This document shows, piece after piece, positions 8,491 to 16,969 of a DNA stretch of 64,000 nt (its first letter is position 1; each line of letters starts with the position of its first letter). This stretch comes from Streptomyces ochraceiscleroticus (GTDB taxonomy: Bacteria > Actinomycetota > Actinomycetes > Streptomycetales > Streptomycetaceae). The notes under the pieces are model-generated. The model saw only the letters and a program-made list of their open reading frames with translations. It did no database searches and was not told where the DNA came from. Made by a program: the position numbers and the translations under genes. The DNA is taken from NCBI RefSeq assembly GCF_000720485.1, contig NZ_JOAX01000002.1, positions 310,001-374,000 on the forward strand. The letters run 5' to 3'.

Positions 8491-8529
8491 ACACCACCCC
8501 GCTGCCAGTGCCCGGCAGCGGGGTGGTGT
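8491..8529. terminator. Strong bidirectional terminator after fruA
   Basis: Perfect 16-bp stem, arms 8491-8506 (ACACCACCCCGCTGCC) and 8514-8529, with a 7-nt loop. It lies between the convergent fruA and L,D-transpeptidase genes and can serve both. Confidence 0.85.
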
Positions 8530-8553
8530 ACGTCTGCGTGCGGCGCCAGTGGG

Positions 8554-9825
8554 TCAGGCCGCGCTGCCCGCCGTCCACTCGTCCCACGACATGTTCCAGC
8601 CGTTGAGGCCGTTGTCGGGCTTGACGGTCTCGTCCTTGGAGTTCTTCACCACGACCACGTCACCGATGAGCGAGTTGTCGTAGAACCACTTGCCGGGGGT
8701 GTCGCCGTTGGCGCCCTTCGCGTCCCGCAGACCCACACAGCCGTGGCTGGTGCCGGCCTGGCCGAAGATCGAGGGCGCGCCCCAGTAGTTGCCGTGGATG
8801 AAGGTGCCGGACGCGGACAGCCGCATGGCGTGCGGCACGTCCTTGATGTCGTACTCGCCCTTGCCGTCCTTCTTGGTGAAGCCGACCGTCGAGCCGTCCA
8901 TCCGGGTCTCCTTGAACTTCTCCGAGATCACCATCTGACCGTTGTAGGTCGGGTTCTCGGGGCTGCCGCCGGAGATCGGGATCTTCTTGAGGGGCTTGCC
9001 GTCCCGCTCGACCGTCATCATCTGGGTGTTCATGTCGACGGTGGAGACCTGGGAGCGGCCGATGGTGAAGCTGACGGTCTTGTCCTGGACGCCGGTGACG
9101 CCGTTCGCGCCCTCCACGCCGTCCAGGTCGATCTTCATCGTGACCTTGGAGCCGGCCTTCCAGTAGTCCTTGGGGCGGAAGTCCAGGCGCTGGTTGCCGA
9201 ACCAGTGGCCGACGACCTGCTGGCCGCTGCTGGTGCTCACCGTGATGTGCGACTGCACGGCCTTCTGGTCGGTGATGGCCTTGTCGAAGTTGAAGGAGAC
9301 CGGCATGCCCACGCCGACGGTCTTGCCGTCGTCCGGGGTGTAGGTGCCGATGAAGCTGTTGGCCGGCGAGACCGTGGTGAAGGTGGAGTTCTCGGCCGCC
9401 GAACGGCCTTCGGAGTCCTTGGCGCTGGCGGCGAGCTGGTACTTCGTACCGCGCTCGAGCTGTACGTCCGGCTTCCAGCCGGAGCCGTCCGCGGATATGG
9501 ATCCGGCGACCTTCTCGCCGGTGTCCACCCGCGTCAGCGTCACCTTCGTCAGCTTGCCGCCGCTGACCTTCACGTTCGTTCCGTTGATGCTGGCGCCGCT
9601 GGAGCCGTCCTTCGCCGACACCTTGATCTTGGCGTCGGAGGCGTCCTTGGCGGCCGCGGCGTCGGCGCCGGCCTGCCCGTCCTTGTTGTTCGCGCCCGAG
9701 GCGTCACCGCCGCAGGCGGTGAGGGCCAGGGCGCCGGCTGCGAGCAGTGCCGCTGCAGCGAGGCCGCGCCGCAACGAGCGCGAAGTGCGGGGCTGTGCGG
9801 GCGCTGCGTTGTCCGGCGTTGTCAC
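8554..9825 (-). CDS. L,D-transpeptidase lipoprotein (Ig-like domains plus YkuD)
   Basis: A 423-residue exported enzyme. A twin-Arg-like basic N-terminus and hydrophobic stretch end in the lipobox LTAC, so the mature protein is probably lipid-anchored. Two Ig-like modules follow (about residues 55-290), then the YkuD catalytic domain with HGNYWGAPSIFGQAGTSHGCVGLR, containing the active-site Cys of the SHGCV motif. It forms 3-3 cross-links in peptidoglycan, as in LdtMt2-type enzymes. The GTG at 9825 preceded by TGGAG is chosen; upstream in-frame extension lacks a signal sequence. An inverted repeat CTGTT-CTTA-AACAG (9855-9868) sits in the promoter region. Confidence 0.92.
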   Translation of the reverse strand: MTTPDNAAPAQPRTSRSLRRGLAAAALLAAGALALTACGGDASGANNKDGQAGADAAAAKDASDAKIKVSAKDGSSGASINGTNVKVSGGKLTKVTLTRVDTGEKVAGSISADGSGWKPDVQLERGTKYQLAASAKDSEGRSAAENSTFTTVSPANSFIGTYTPDDGKTVGVGMPVSFNFDKAITDQKAVQSHITVSTSSGQQVVGHWFGNQRLDFRPKDYWKAGSKVTMKIDLDGVEGANGVTGVQDKTVSFTIGRSQVSTVDMNTQMMTVERDGKPLKKIPISGGSPENPTYNGQMVISEKFKETRMDGSTVGFTKKDGKGEYDIKDVPHAMRLSASGTFIHGNYWGAPSIFGQAGTSHGCVGLRDAKGANGDTPGKWFYDNSLIGDVVVVKNSKDETVKPDNGLNGWNMSWDEWTAGSAA

Positions 9826-9916
9826 GAGCTGCTCCAGGCAAGAGTGTTGGTCCACTGTTCTTAAACAGCGACTGTGAGCCGTTTTGGTTGCAGCTCTCCA
9901 TATCTTGTGATGGATG

Positions 9917-11098
9917 TCACACGAGTGGGGGAAGCGGCTGGTCGGACGGGCCGGCCAGCCACTCGCGGAGCTGCGTTCCATGTTCGTCCAGCCGCGGCGG
10001 CGCGACAGGTTCGGCCACCGGCGTGCGGGACAGCCGCAGGGGGCTGCGTACTTGAGGTATCCGCCCCTCGCCCACGGAAACGACCGGATCAAGCCCCAGC
10101 CCCGCCGCGAACTCCAGGGCCTCGCTCAAGGTGTTGACGGGCCCGCACGGCACCGACACCTTGCCGAGCCGCTCCGTCCAGCCCCGCGCGGTGTCGGCCG
10201 CCAGCCGCTCCTCCAGCTCCTTCACCAGCTCCGTGCGGTGCACCACCCGGTCCGGGTTGGTCGCGAAGCGCGCGTCCTCGGCCAGCTCCGGCGCGCCCAG
10301 CGCGGCCGCCAGCGCCCGGAACTGACGGTCATTTCCCACCGCCACCGCCAGCAGCCCGTCACGGCAGGCCAGCGTCTCGTACGGCGCGATGCTCGGGTGC
10401 CGGTTGCCCATCGGGCCCGGGTCGCGGCCGGTGGCCAGGTGCCCCGATGCCTGGTTGACCAGCGAACCCAGCAGGGAGGACAGCAGGTTCACCTCGACGT
10501 GCTGCCCCTGGCCCGTGCGGTCCCGGTGGCGCAGCGCCGCCAGGATGCCGGTCGTGGCGTCCTTCGCGGTCAGTACGTCCACCAGCGCCACGCCCGCCTT
10601 CAGGGGCGGGCCGCCGGGCTCGCCCGTGATGCTCATCAGCCCGCCGACCGCCTGCACGACGAAGTCGTACCCGGGCAGACGGGCGCCCTCGCCCGAGCCG
10701 AAGCCGGTGATCGAGCAGTGCACCAGGCCCGGGTTGGCGGCGAGGGAGGAGGCCGGGTCCAGGCCGTACTTGGCGAGCGCGCCGGGCCGGAAGTTCTCGA
10801 TCAGGACGTCGGCCCGCACGGCCAGTTCGCGGGCCGCCTCCGCGTCGTCCGGCGCGGAGAGGTCCAGGGCGAGGCCGCGCTTGGAGCGGTTGGCGGCGTC
10901 GAAGTACGCGGCCGTGCCGTCCGCCGCGAACGGTGGCCCCCAGGCCCGGGTGTCGTCACCGGCGCCGGGCCGCTCCACCTTGACGACCTGGGCCCCCAGG
11001 TCCGCCAGGGTCGCGGCGGCCAGTGGCCCCGCCAGCACCCGGCTGAAGTCGGCGACGAGCACTCCGTCGAGCGGCTTCGGCAGGTCCGTACACTCCAC
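9917..11098 (-). CDS. CaiB/BaiF-family CoA-transferase (class III)
   Basis: A 393-residue family III CoA-transferase. Typical elements are the N-terminal LDGVLVADFSRVLAGPLAAATLADLGAQVVKVE, then FDAANRSKRGLALDL, then GYDFVVQAVGGLMSITGEP, which contains the conserved Asp that carries the acyl-glutathionyl-like intermediate in this family, and GNRHPSIAPYET. It moves CoA between carboxylic acids. Donor and acceptor are not predictable, and no acyl-CoA dehydrogenase or other pathway gene adjoins it. The GTG at 11098 has GGAGGA at a good distance; the GTG at 11104 is too close to that site. Confidence 0.88.
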   Translation of the reverse strand: MECTDLPKPLDGVLVADFSRVLAGPLAAATLADLGAQVVKVERPGAGDDTRAWGPPFAADGTAAYFDAANRSKRGLALDLSAPDDAEAARELAVRADVLIENFRPGALAKYGLDPASSLAANPGLVHCSITGFGSGEGARLPGYDFVVQAVGGLMSITGEPGGPPLKAGVALVDVLTAKDATTGILAALRHRDRTGQGQHVEVNLLSSLLGSLVNQASGHLATGRDPGPMGNRHPSIAPYETLACRDGLLAVAVGNDRQFRALAAALGAPELAEDARFATNPDRVVHRTELVKELEERLAADTARGWTERLGKVSVPCGPVNTLSEALEFAAGLGLDPVVSVGEGRIPQVRSPLRLSRTPVAEPVAPPRLDEHGTQLREWLAGPSDQPLPPLV

Positions 11099-11104
11099 GC
11101 GCAC

Positions 11105-11608
11105 TCCTCCGTCATGGTGAACCGGCGCTCCGGTCACCCGTATCGGTGGTCCGGTTGTCGTATCGGGTGAGTGGTGCGCCGCCATGCTCGCGGACGATCT
11201 TGGCCGGACGGAACCCGCCGATGCGTCCAACGCGCACCGCCCGACTCGGCCGTGCAGGAGTGGTGGGGACGTACCGGTGAAACGGGCGGAAGCCGGGACG
11301 CCGCGCCGCCGGCCGCCGGATTCTTACGGACACGGCGCGGAATTGTGGCGGAATTCGTTCGGTGTTTCCGGCGATTCTTGAGGGCCTCGCACCTGATGCG
11401 GTGGGATGAGGGATGGTTGCGGCGTGATGCGGGAAGAACCCTGAGTGATGCAGGAAGGTCCGATAGTGGTGGGAGATGCATCACTTCGGGCCTTAAGTCC
11501 TATAAAAACCTGTCATAAAGCCCGAGGCGTGGTGTCTACTGTTCCGCGTCAGCCGTCGGTGCCGAGCGCGCCGGCGCAGCGCCACGCCCGTACGCCATGG
11601 AGGACTGG
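11105..11608. other. Intergenic region without a convincing gene
   Basis: About 500 bp between divergently transcribed genes. The right part is unusually AT-rich (CTTAAGTCCTATAAAAACC near 11490-11510) and probably holds the promoter of the small gene at 11609. An inverted repeat GTGATGCA (11445-11452) / TGCATCAC (11477-11484) lies just upstream, and GTGATGC also occurs at 11424. Short open frames here lack ribosome-binding sites and codon bias. Confidence 0.5.
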
Positions 11609-11860
11609 ATGCTCCCCTCCGTCTCGACCCTGCAGCAGATCGGCCTGGCCGTGCTGCTGCTCGCGACCCTCGCCTGGGCCATCGGGCTGGTCCGGACCGT
11701 GCGCCGGGACCGGCACGCGCCCCAGCCGCCGGGCGCGGCCCCGCGGCTGCTCAAGGCCGTACCGCGGCAGGTCGTCCCGCCGTCGGAGAGCGTCGAGCTG
11801 ACCGCGGCCGAGCGCGAGGCGTTCGCCGGGCTGGTTCGGGAACTGACGCGAGGTCACTGA
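11609..11860 (+). CDS. Small single-pass membrane protein
   Basis: An 83-residue protein: one N-terminal hydrophobic helix (TLQQIGLAVLLLATLAWAIGLV), a basic stretch (RTVRRDRHAP) that should lie in the cytoplasm, and a short acidic helical tail (SVELTAAEREAFAGLVREL). ATG 11609 is chosen over ATG 11597 because GGAGG sits 5 nt before it. I do not recognise the family. It converges on the membrane-protein gene ending at 11890. Confidence 0.6.
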   Translation: MLPSVSTLQQIGLAVLLLATLAWAIGLVRTVRRDRHAPQPPGAAPRLLKAVPRQVVPPSESVELTAAEREAFAGLVRELTRGH

Positions 11861-11889
11861 CAGGGCTCGGGGCCGCCGGGCCCGGTCCC

Positions 11890-12495
11890 TCAGCCGATCG
11901 GGCCGAGCTTGAGCAGCGCCAGCGACGCCAGCATCTGTACCGCCACCGCACCCACCGACCGCAGCGTCGGCAGATGGTGCTGACCCCGTATGAGCAGCAC
12001 GGCCAGCGCGCAGCCGAACCCCCACGTGGTCAGCGACACCGCCTGCGCGAAGGGATGGTCCGCCGGCAGCAGGAACGAGAGCGCGAGACGCGGCAGGTCC
12101 GTCACCCAGAACACGACGATGAACAGGCTGACCGTCGGCCGCAGCCGGCCGTTGCCGCCCAGGGTGCGCGCGATGGCGTGCGTGACCAGCCCCAGCCCCA
12201 GGCTCGCGACCAGCACGCCCGCCTCGGTGAGGCCCGCGAGCTGCCAGACCACCTCCAGCGGCCCGGTCGCCCACTGCGACCGGAAGGACTTCGACGCCAG
12301 CAGCCCGAGCGCGCCGCCGACCAGCGTCAGCAGGACCGCCGCGCTCCACGCCCCGCGGTCGCGCGCCTCGTCCAGTACCTCCACCGGCCGGTACCAGAGC
12401 CCCAGGATCAGCCGGTGCCACCACAGCCGGCGCCGCTTGGCGGCGGGCTGGGGTGCGGAGGCCGGCTGGACGAGGGTGGGCGGCGGTACGGGCAT
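11890..12495 (-). CDS. Yip1-like multi-pass membrane protein
   Basis: A 201-residue protein with a proline/alanine-rich cytoplasmic N-terminus (about 35 residues), then five or so hydrophobic helices. The motif LWWHRLILGLWYRPVEVLDEARDRGAWSAAVLLTLVGGALGLL resembles the start of Yip1-family membrane domains, where a conserved P(x)EV..E segment precedes the first helix. Function in bacteria is unknown. It lies downstream of the P1 peptidase gene with a 77-nt gap on the same strand and may share its transcript. Confidence 0.6.
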   Translation of the reverse strand: MPVPPPTLVQPASAPQPAAKRRRLWWHRLILGLWYRPVEVLDEARDRGAWSAAVLLTLVGGALGLLASKSFRSQWATGPLEVVWQLAGLTEAGVLVASLGLGLVTHAIARTLGGNGRLRPTVSLFIVVFWVTDLPRLALSFLLPADHPFAQAVSLTTWGFGCALAVLLIRGQHHLPTLRSVGAVAVQMLASLALLKLGPIG

Positions 12496-12572
12496 ATGGC
12501 CGTTTCTACCACCGGGATTCGCAGGGGGACGAGGCAGGGACCGGTGCGCGCGGCAAGGCCGGTGCGGTAGCG

Positions 12573-13724
12573 CTAGCCGGTCCCGTACAGGTCGGTGTAC
12601 GAGGGGAAGACGCCGCCCGGGCCGTCCACACCCTCCGCCGCCAGCATCGCCTTCACGACGGCACGGGTCAGTGCGTCGGCGCCGGCCGCCAGGATCTCGT
12701 TGACCGCTCCGGCGTCGGCGTGCACGGCGAACGCCGGGTCGGTCTCCGCGCTCTCCGGCGCAGCGGGCCGCTCCCCGGTGGCCAGCGCGAAGACCGTGTC
12801 GCCGTCCGAGAGCAGATGTACCGGCCGTATGGCCCGGGCCAGCCCGTCGTGCGCGGTACCCGCGAGCTTCTGTGCCTGGGCGCGGGTGAGGGCGGCGTCC
12901 GTGGCGACGACGGCGAGGGTGGTGTTCAGGGGCGGGCGCACGGAGGCCGCCGAGCGCGCCGCCGACTCCGCGCGGGCGGCGGCCAGTCGGCGCGTCGCCG
13001 CCGTGTGCGTCTCGGGCGCGGGCGGCCGTGCCGTGCCCTGGTACAGCCGTCCGTACAGCAGCCCGGTCACCGGGTCGACCGGCGAGCCCGCCGCGTTGAC
13101 CGCCGCGAGCACCGCGACCGTCACCCCCGACGGCAGGACGATGCTCGCCGTGCCGATGCCGCCCTTCAGGCCGCCGGCCACCGCGCCCGTACCGGCGCCC
13201 ACGTTGCCCTGCGCCACCGGCGATCCGGGCGCGCCGCGGTGCGCCGCCTCGATCGCCGCGCGGCCGAGCGCCGCGTCCGGGCGGGCCCGCCAGTCGCCGC
13301 CCCGCCCCAGGTCGAAGAGGGCGGCGGCGGGCACCACCGGCACCACCTGCGCGGGGTCGGGCCCCACCTGGAAGCCCCGGCCGTGGTCCTCCAGCCAGCC
13401 CGCCACGCCGGAGGCCGCGTCCAGCCCGAAGGCGCTGCCGCCGGTCAGTACCACGGCGTCCACGCGCTGCACGAGATTGCGCGGGTCCAGGGCGTCGGTC
13501 TCGCGCGTGCCGGGGCCGCCGCCCCGTACGTCGACGGCGGCGACCGCGCCGCCCTCGGGCGCGAGGACGACGGTCGTGCCGGTGAGGTTGCCCGCGTCCG
13601 TGCGCTGCGCGTGCCCGACCCGGAGGCCCGGTACGTCCGTCAGCGCGTCATGGGGGCCGTGCGGGGTGAGGGACTGCTCGGTGCCCGCGTCGGGGGACTG
13701 TCCGGTACGTGTGGGGTCAGCCAT
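12573..13724 (-). CDS. P1-family (DmpA/S58-like) peptidase
   Basis: A 383-residue N-terminal-nucleophile hydrolase. The family signature LTGGSAFGLDAASGVAGWLEDHGRG and GNVGAGTGAVAGGLKGGIGTAS are present, and the self-processing region is RPPLNTTLAVVATDAALT. DmpA-type enzymes cleave N-terminal D-Ala or beta-peptide bonds after autocatalytic splitting into two chains. The DVPGLRVGHAQRTDAGNLTGTTVVL start is also typical. Substrate here is unknown. The ATG at 13724 begins about 25 residues before the conserved core. Confidence 0.88.
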   Translation of the reverse strand: MADPTRTGQSPDAGTEQSLTPHGPHDALTDVPGLRVGHAQRTDAGNLTGTTVVLAPEGGAVAAVDVRGGGPGTRETDALDPRNLVQRVDAVVLTGGSAFGLDAASGVAGWLEDHGRGFQVGPDPAQVVPVVPAAALFDLGRGGDWRARPDAALGRAAIEAAHRGAPGSPVAQGNVGAGTGAVAGGLKGGIGTASIVLPSGVTVAVLAAVNAAGSPVDPVTGLLYGRLYQGTARPPAPETHTAATRRLAAARAESAARSAASVRPPLNTTLAVVATDAALTRAQAQKLAGTAHDGLARAIRPVHLLSDGDTVFALATGERPAAPESAETDPAFAVHADAGAVNEILAAGADALTRAVVKAMLAAEGVDGPGGVFPSYTDLYGTG

Positions 13725-13778
13725 GGCCCATGCGTACCACGTGCGTGCGGTGCCGGAGGGGATTGCCCGGGGCCGGTC

Positions 13779-14603
13779 TCAGCGGCCCGACGGGCCCATC
13801 ACGATGACGGGATGCTTGGCCGGATCCAGCGTACGCAGCAGCTCGCGCATCACGTCGGCCTTGAGGCTGATGCAGCCCTGGGTGGGGCCGTCGTGGTCGA
13901 CGTGCAGCCAGACACCGCCGCCCTTCGCCGCGCCTTCGGGGCGCCGCGGGTCCAGGGGCGAGGAGCCCGGCACGCGGTTGTAGTCGATCGCGATCACGTA
14001 GTCGAACGAGCCGGCCAGCGGCTCGCCCTCCACGCCCGACCCGTTGGCGACGAAGGAGGAGTTGTGGTCGTACGGGAGCTTCGTGCCGCGCGGCGGAGCC
14101 AGCTTGCCGCCCGCGTCGCTGAGCGAGAAGACGCCCTCGGGCGAGCGGAGGTCGCCGTAGTGGTGGTCCTTGGTCCAGCCCTTGGCGGCGTTGTGCGCGG
14201 CCCACGCCGTGCCCGCGCGCCACTTCTCGGAGTCCTTGGCGCGGGTGTAGAGCGTGACGGTGGAGTCGTGCGAGTCGGCGTCCTCGCCCGTGACGACGAG
14301 CACCTGCCGGGAGTCGGCCGGAATGCGGTCCCGGGTGGCCGCGTCGAGGCCGGGGATGTGGCCCGGCTCCGTACGGACGGGGGAGCCCTGCTTGAGGCCC
14401 GTGGGGCGCTGCTTGGAGGAGGCGGTCGCGGTGGGCTCGTCCTGCGCCGTCACCGAGACGCCGTCTGTGCGGTGGTCGTCCCCCGAGGCCGGCCAGGCGC
14501 ACAGCGCGGCGCCCATCAGCACCACTACGGCCGCGCCACCGACGGCCTTGCCCCGTCGGGACAGGCGTATTCGCTCACTGGGCTGGGCGTGCCGGCCTGC
14601 CAT
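13779..14603 (-). CDS. Secreted L,D-transpeptidase (YkuD domain)
   Basis: A 274-residue exported protein with a basic N-terminus and one hydrophobic helix (KAVGGAAVVVLMGAALCAWPAS), then a polar linker. The YkuD domain contains HVDHDGPTQGCISL, where Cys is the catalytic nucleophile and the first His the partner. It belongs to the smaller L,D-transpeptidase/ErfK branch lacking Ig-like modules, unlike the lipoprotein encoded at 8554-9825. GAGGAG precedes the ATG at 14603, so a longer frame starting at 14654 is rejected. Its likely role is peptidoglycan 3-3 cross-linking or endopeptidase-like remodelling. Confidence 0.82.
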   Translation of the reverse strand: MAGRHAQPSERIRLSRRGKAVGGAAVVVLMGAALCAWPASGDDHRTDGVSVTAQDEPTATASSKQRPTGLKQGSPVRTEPGHIPGLDAATRDRIPADSRQVLVVTGEDADSHDSTVTLYTRAKDSEKWRAGTAWAAHNAAKGWTKDHHYGDLRSPEGVFSLSDAGGKLAPPRGTKLPYDHNSSFVANGSGVEGEPLAGSFDYVIAIDYNRVPGSSPLDPRRPEGAAKGGGVWLHVDHDGPTQGCISLKADVMRELLRTLDPAKHPVIVMGPSGR

Positions 14604-14952
14604 GGTGTGACAACTCCTCGCGCGACGGCGCTTCGTGGGCATAAAAGGGGGCAATATGCACCCTACCCTTCACAGGGTGGGTTTAGCCCCGCGGGCCCCT
14701 TGTTCCGCTTGTTCTGCACATCATGCCGTGTGGCGATCGGTGCCGGCGCGGAGTGGGTATCCACCGTTGCGGGGCGGACAGTTGGCGCGGCGTACTGTAC
14801 GGCGGCCCGGGCAGCCGCTGCCTCCCGGTCGCCGGGGGTTGACCGGATTTGGTGCCCGGCGGTGCGCCGGGCAGTGCGGCGGGATCGGGCACCATGGGAA
14901 GCCGGGGATGTGGTGAGCGGTGGAGACGGCGAGAGTGGCGGGAGGACCGGCG
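14604..14952. other. Divergent promoter region
   Basis: About 350 bp between the minus-strand L,D-transpeptidase and the plus-strand haemoglobin gene. It contains an inverted repeat CACCCT...AGGGTG (within 14659-14680), two TTGTTC direct repeats (14699-14715) and no credible coding frame. Confidence 0.4.
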
Positions 14953-15558
14953 GTGACGGAGTCGTACGACGGTGAGGTGCCGGCCGGTACAGGGGATGAG
15001 CGGCGTGTGTCCGAGGGGCCGGTGCCGGGGCGCGCCCCGGAGGGCCGCGCGTCGGAAGGCCGTGCCCCGGCCGCACCCGCCCCAGACGGCCACGCGGACC
15101 TCGCCGGCCGCCCCGACCTCGACCGGCTGCTGCGCCGCTTCTACGCCGCCGCCTTCGCCGACCCGCTGATCGGCCCGTTCTTCACCGACGTCGCGGGCAC
15201 CGACCTGACGGCGCACCTGCCGACGATCACCGACTTCTGGGAGCGGGCGCTGTTCCGCACCGTGGACTACCGCGGTGACGTCTTCGCCGCGCACGCCGTC
15301 CTGCACGCCGTCCGGCCGCTGACCGCCGCGCACTTCGGGCGCTGGGTCCAGCTCTGGCACGCCACCGTGGACGGGCTGCACGCCGGGCCGCGCGCCGAAC
15401 GCGCCAAGGCGCAGGGCGAACGGCTCGCGGTCGCGATGCTGCGCCGCCTGTACGGCCCGGCCGCCGACACCGGCGGCGGCCCCGGCGGCTTCGTACCGCT
15501 GGCCGCACTGCGGCTGCGGGCGGCGGGGCCGCGCGTACAGCCGGCGGCGGCGCTGTGA
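14953..15558 (+). CDS. Truncated haemoglobin, group III-like
   Basis: A 201-residue protein: a disordered, acidic N-terminus of about 55 residues, then a 2-on-2 globin domain. LDRLLRRFYAAAFADPLIGPFF, ITDFWERALF and AHFGRWVQLWHATVDGL are typical of group III (trHbP) haemoglobins; the His in HFGRW is the expected proximal haem ligand. GGAGG 7 nt before the GTG at 14953 sets the start. These globins bind O2 or NO, but physiological function is poorly defined. The extended N-terminus is longer than usual. The C-terminus ends in an Ala/Gly-rich tail. Confidence 0.85.
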   Translation: MTESYDGEVPAGTGDERRVSEGPVPGRAPEGRASEGRAPAAPAPDGHADLAGRPDLDRLLRRFYAAAFADPLIGPFFTDVAGTDLTAHLPTITDFWERALFRTVDYRGDVFAAHAVLHAVRPLTAAHFGRWVQLWHATVDGLHAGPRAERAKAQGERLAVAMLRRLYGPAADTGGGPGGFVPLAALRLRAAGPRVQPAAAL

Positions 15559-15574
15559 CGCGTACGGCAGTCGG

Positions 15575-16675
15575 CTAGCCGTTGCCCTCCGCGACCCGGG
15601 GCGCCGTCCGCTCCGCCGGTACCGACTCCACGATGGAGGGGAAGGCGGGCGTGGACAGCACGCGGGTCAGCCGGAAGTCCGCTGCCGAGAGCAGCGTGGC
15701 GTACTCCTCGGCGGTCCGCTCCCTGCCGTCGAGGACCGCCATCATCGCCACGTCCATCGCCTTGCCGTAGTGCGGCGCGTTGCCCTGCGGCAGCACCGAG
15801 TCGACGATCAGCAGCCGTCCGCGCGCCGGGATCGCGGCCCTGACCTGCCGCAGGATGTCCACGCAGGCCGCGTCCGGCCAGTCGTGCAGCACGTGCTTGA
15901 GTACATAGACGTCGCCGCCTTCCGGTACGGAGGCGAAGAAGTCGCCCGCCTCGGCCCGCCAGCGGCCCGCCAGCTCCGGTACGTCCAGCAGGTGCCGGGC
16001 GATCGCGGGCGCCTGGTCGTAGAGCACCCCGGAGAGCGAGGGGTGCAGCTCCAGGACGGACCGCAGCAGGCCGCCCCGGCCGCCGCCGACGTCGACCACC
16101 GTGCTGCCCTCGGGGAACGGATAGCTCTCCGCGACCAGCCCGTCCACCGGGCCGGACAGCGACGCCATCCCCGAGTCGAACAGCTCGCGCGTGCCCGGGT
16201 CGGAGGCCAGGAACTCGAAGAGCGGCGCCCCGAAGAGCCGGTCGAACGAAGGCCCGGCGGACCGTACGGTCTCCGCCAGCGCGGCCGAGGACCGCCGGAA
16301 CGTCTCGTCGGTCAGCATCAGCACCGCGTCCCGCAGGGAGTGCGGCACGTCCGAACGGAGCGGCTGCGCCGCCGGCGTCAGCCGGAAGGCGCCGGTCGCG
16401 TCCTCGCGGAAGATGTCCCGGGTGGCGAGGTAGCGCAGTACGCGCCGCAGGTGGGGGCCGTGCGTGCCGGTGGCCTCGGCGAGCTGGTCGGCCGTGCGCG
16501 GACCGGCCGCCAGGTGGTCCGCGATGCGGTACTCGACCGCGGTGCGCAGGGCGGCGGAGAACAGGTGTCCCAGCGCGTGCTCCATCAGAAAGGCGACCGG
16601 GTCCTCCGGCGGCCGGCCGGCGGCCGGGCGGTCAGCCGGCCGCCCGGTGGGCCGGCCGGTCGATGACGTGGTCAA
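15575..16675 (-). CDS. SAM-dependent O-methyltransferase (plant/hydroxyneurosporene type)
   Basis: A 366-residue class I methyltransferase of the AcOMT type. It has an N-terminal winged-helix dimerisation domain (AVEYRIADHLAAGPRTADQLAEATGTH), a SAM site VVDVGGGRGGLLRSVLELHP, and LKHVLHDWPDAACVDILRQV containing the catalytic His. Such enzymes O-methylate phenolic or polyketide substrates; none of the neighbours forms a clear pathway. The start is probably TTG 16675, preceded by GGGAGG at 6 nt; GTG 16696 is an alternative. The first 25 residues are an odd Arg/Pro repeat (GRPTGRPADRPAAGRPP). Confidence 0.87.
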   Translation of the reverse strand: MTTSSTGRPTGRPADRPAAGRPPEDPVAFLMEHALGHLFSAALRTAVEYRIADHLAAGPRTADQLAEATGTHGPHLRRVLRYLATRDIFREDATGAFRLTPAAQPLRSDVPHSLRDAVLMLTDETFRRSSAALAETVRSAGPSFDRLFGAPLFEFLASDPGTRELFDSGMASLSGPVDGLVAESYPFPEGSTVVDVGGGRGGLLRSVLELHPSLSGVLYDQAPAIARHLLDVPELAGRWRAEAGDFFASVPEGGDVYVLKHVLHDWPDAACVDILRQVRAAIPARGRLLIVDSVLPQGNAPHYGKAMDVAMMAVLDGRERTAEEYATLLSAADFRLTRVLSTPAFPSIVESVPAERTAPRVAEGNG

Positions 16676-16969
16676 GATCTGCCTCCCGTCACTCACACAA
16701 GGTGAGAGCTGGTGTCCGGGCCGAGGTGGCCGGCCGGGGCGTCCCGTACCGGATGGCCACCGTGCCCGCACCGGACGACCACCGTGGCAGCGCCCGGCCC
16801 GCCTGTCACCGGCACCTCCCGCACCACCCGCGAACTCCGGCCACCGATCCGTACCTTCTGTCCCCTCCGGCCGCGTGGCACGCGGCGGCCGCCGTACGGG
16901 CCGCGCCCCCTGCGTCGTATGGGCGGCGCCCCCTGTGCCGTGCCAGTGTTCCGTGATCGAATACGGCGC

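Noticed and set aside
16712..16969. N-terminal extension of the M20 amidohydrolase
   Set aside because: The in-frame upstream sequence is Pro/Arg-rich low complexity without homology to the family; the conserved start is at 16970.
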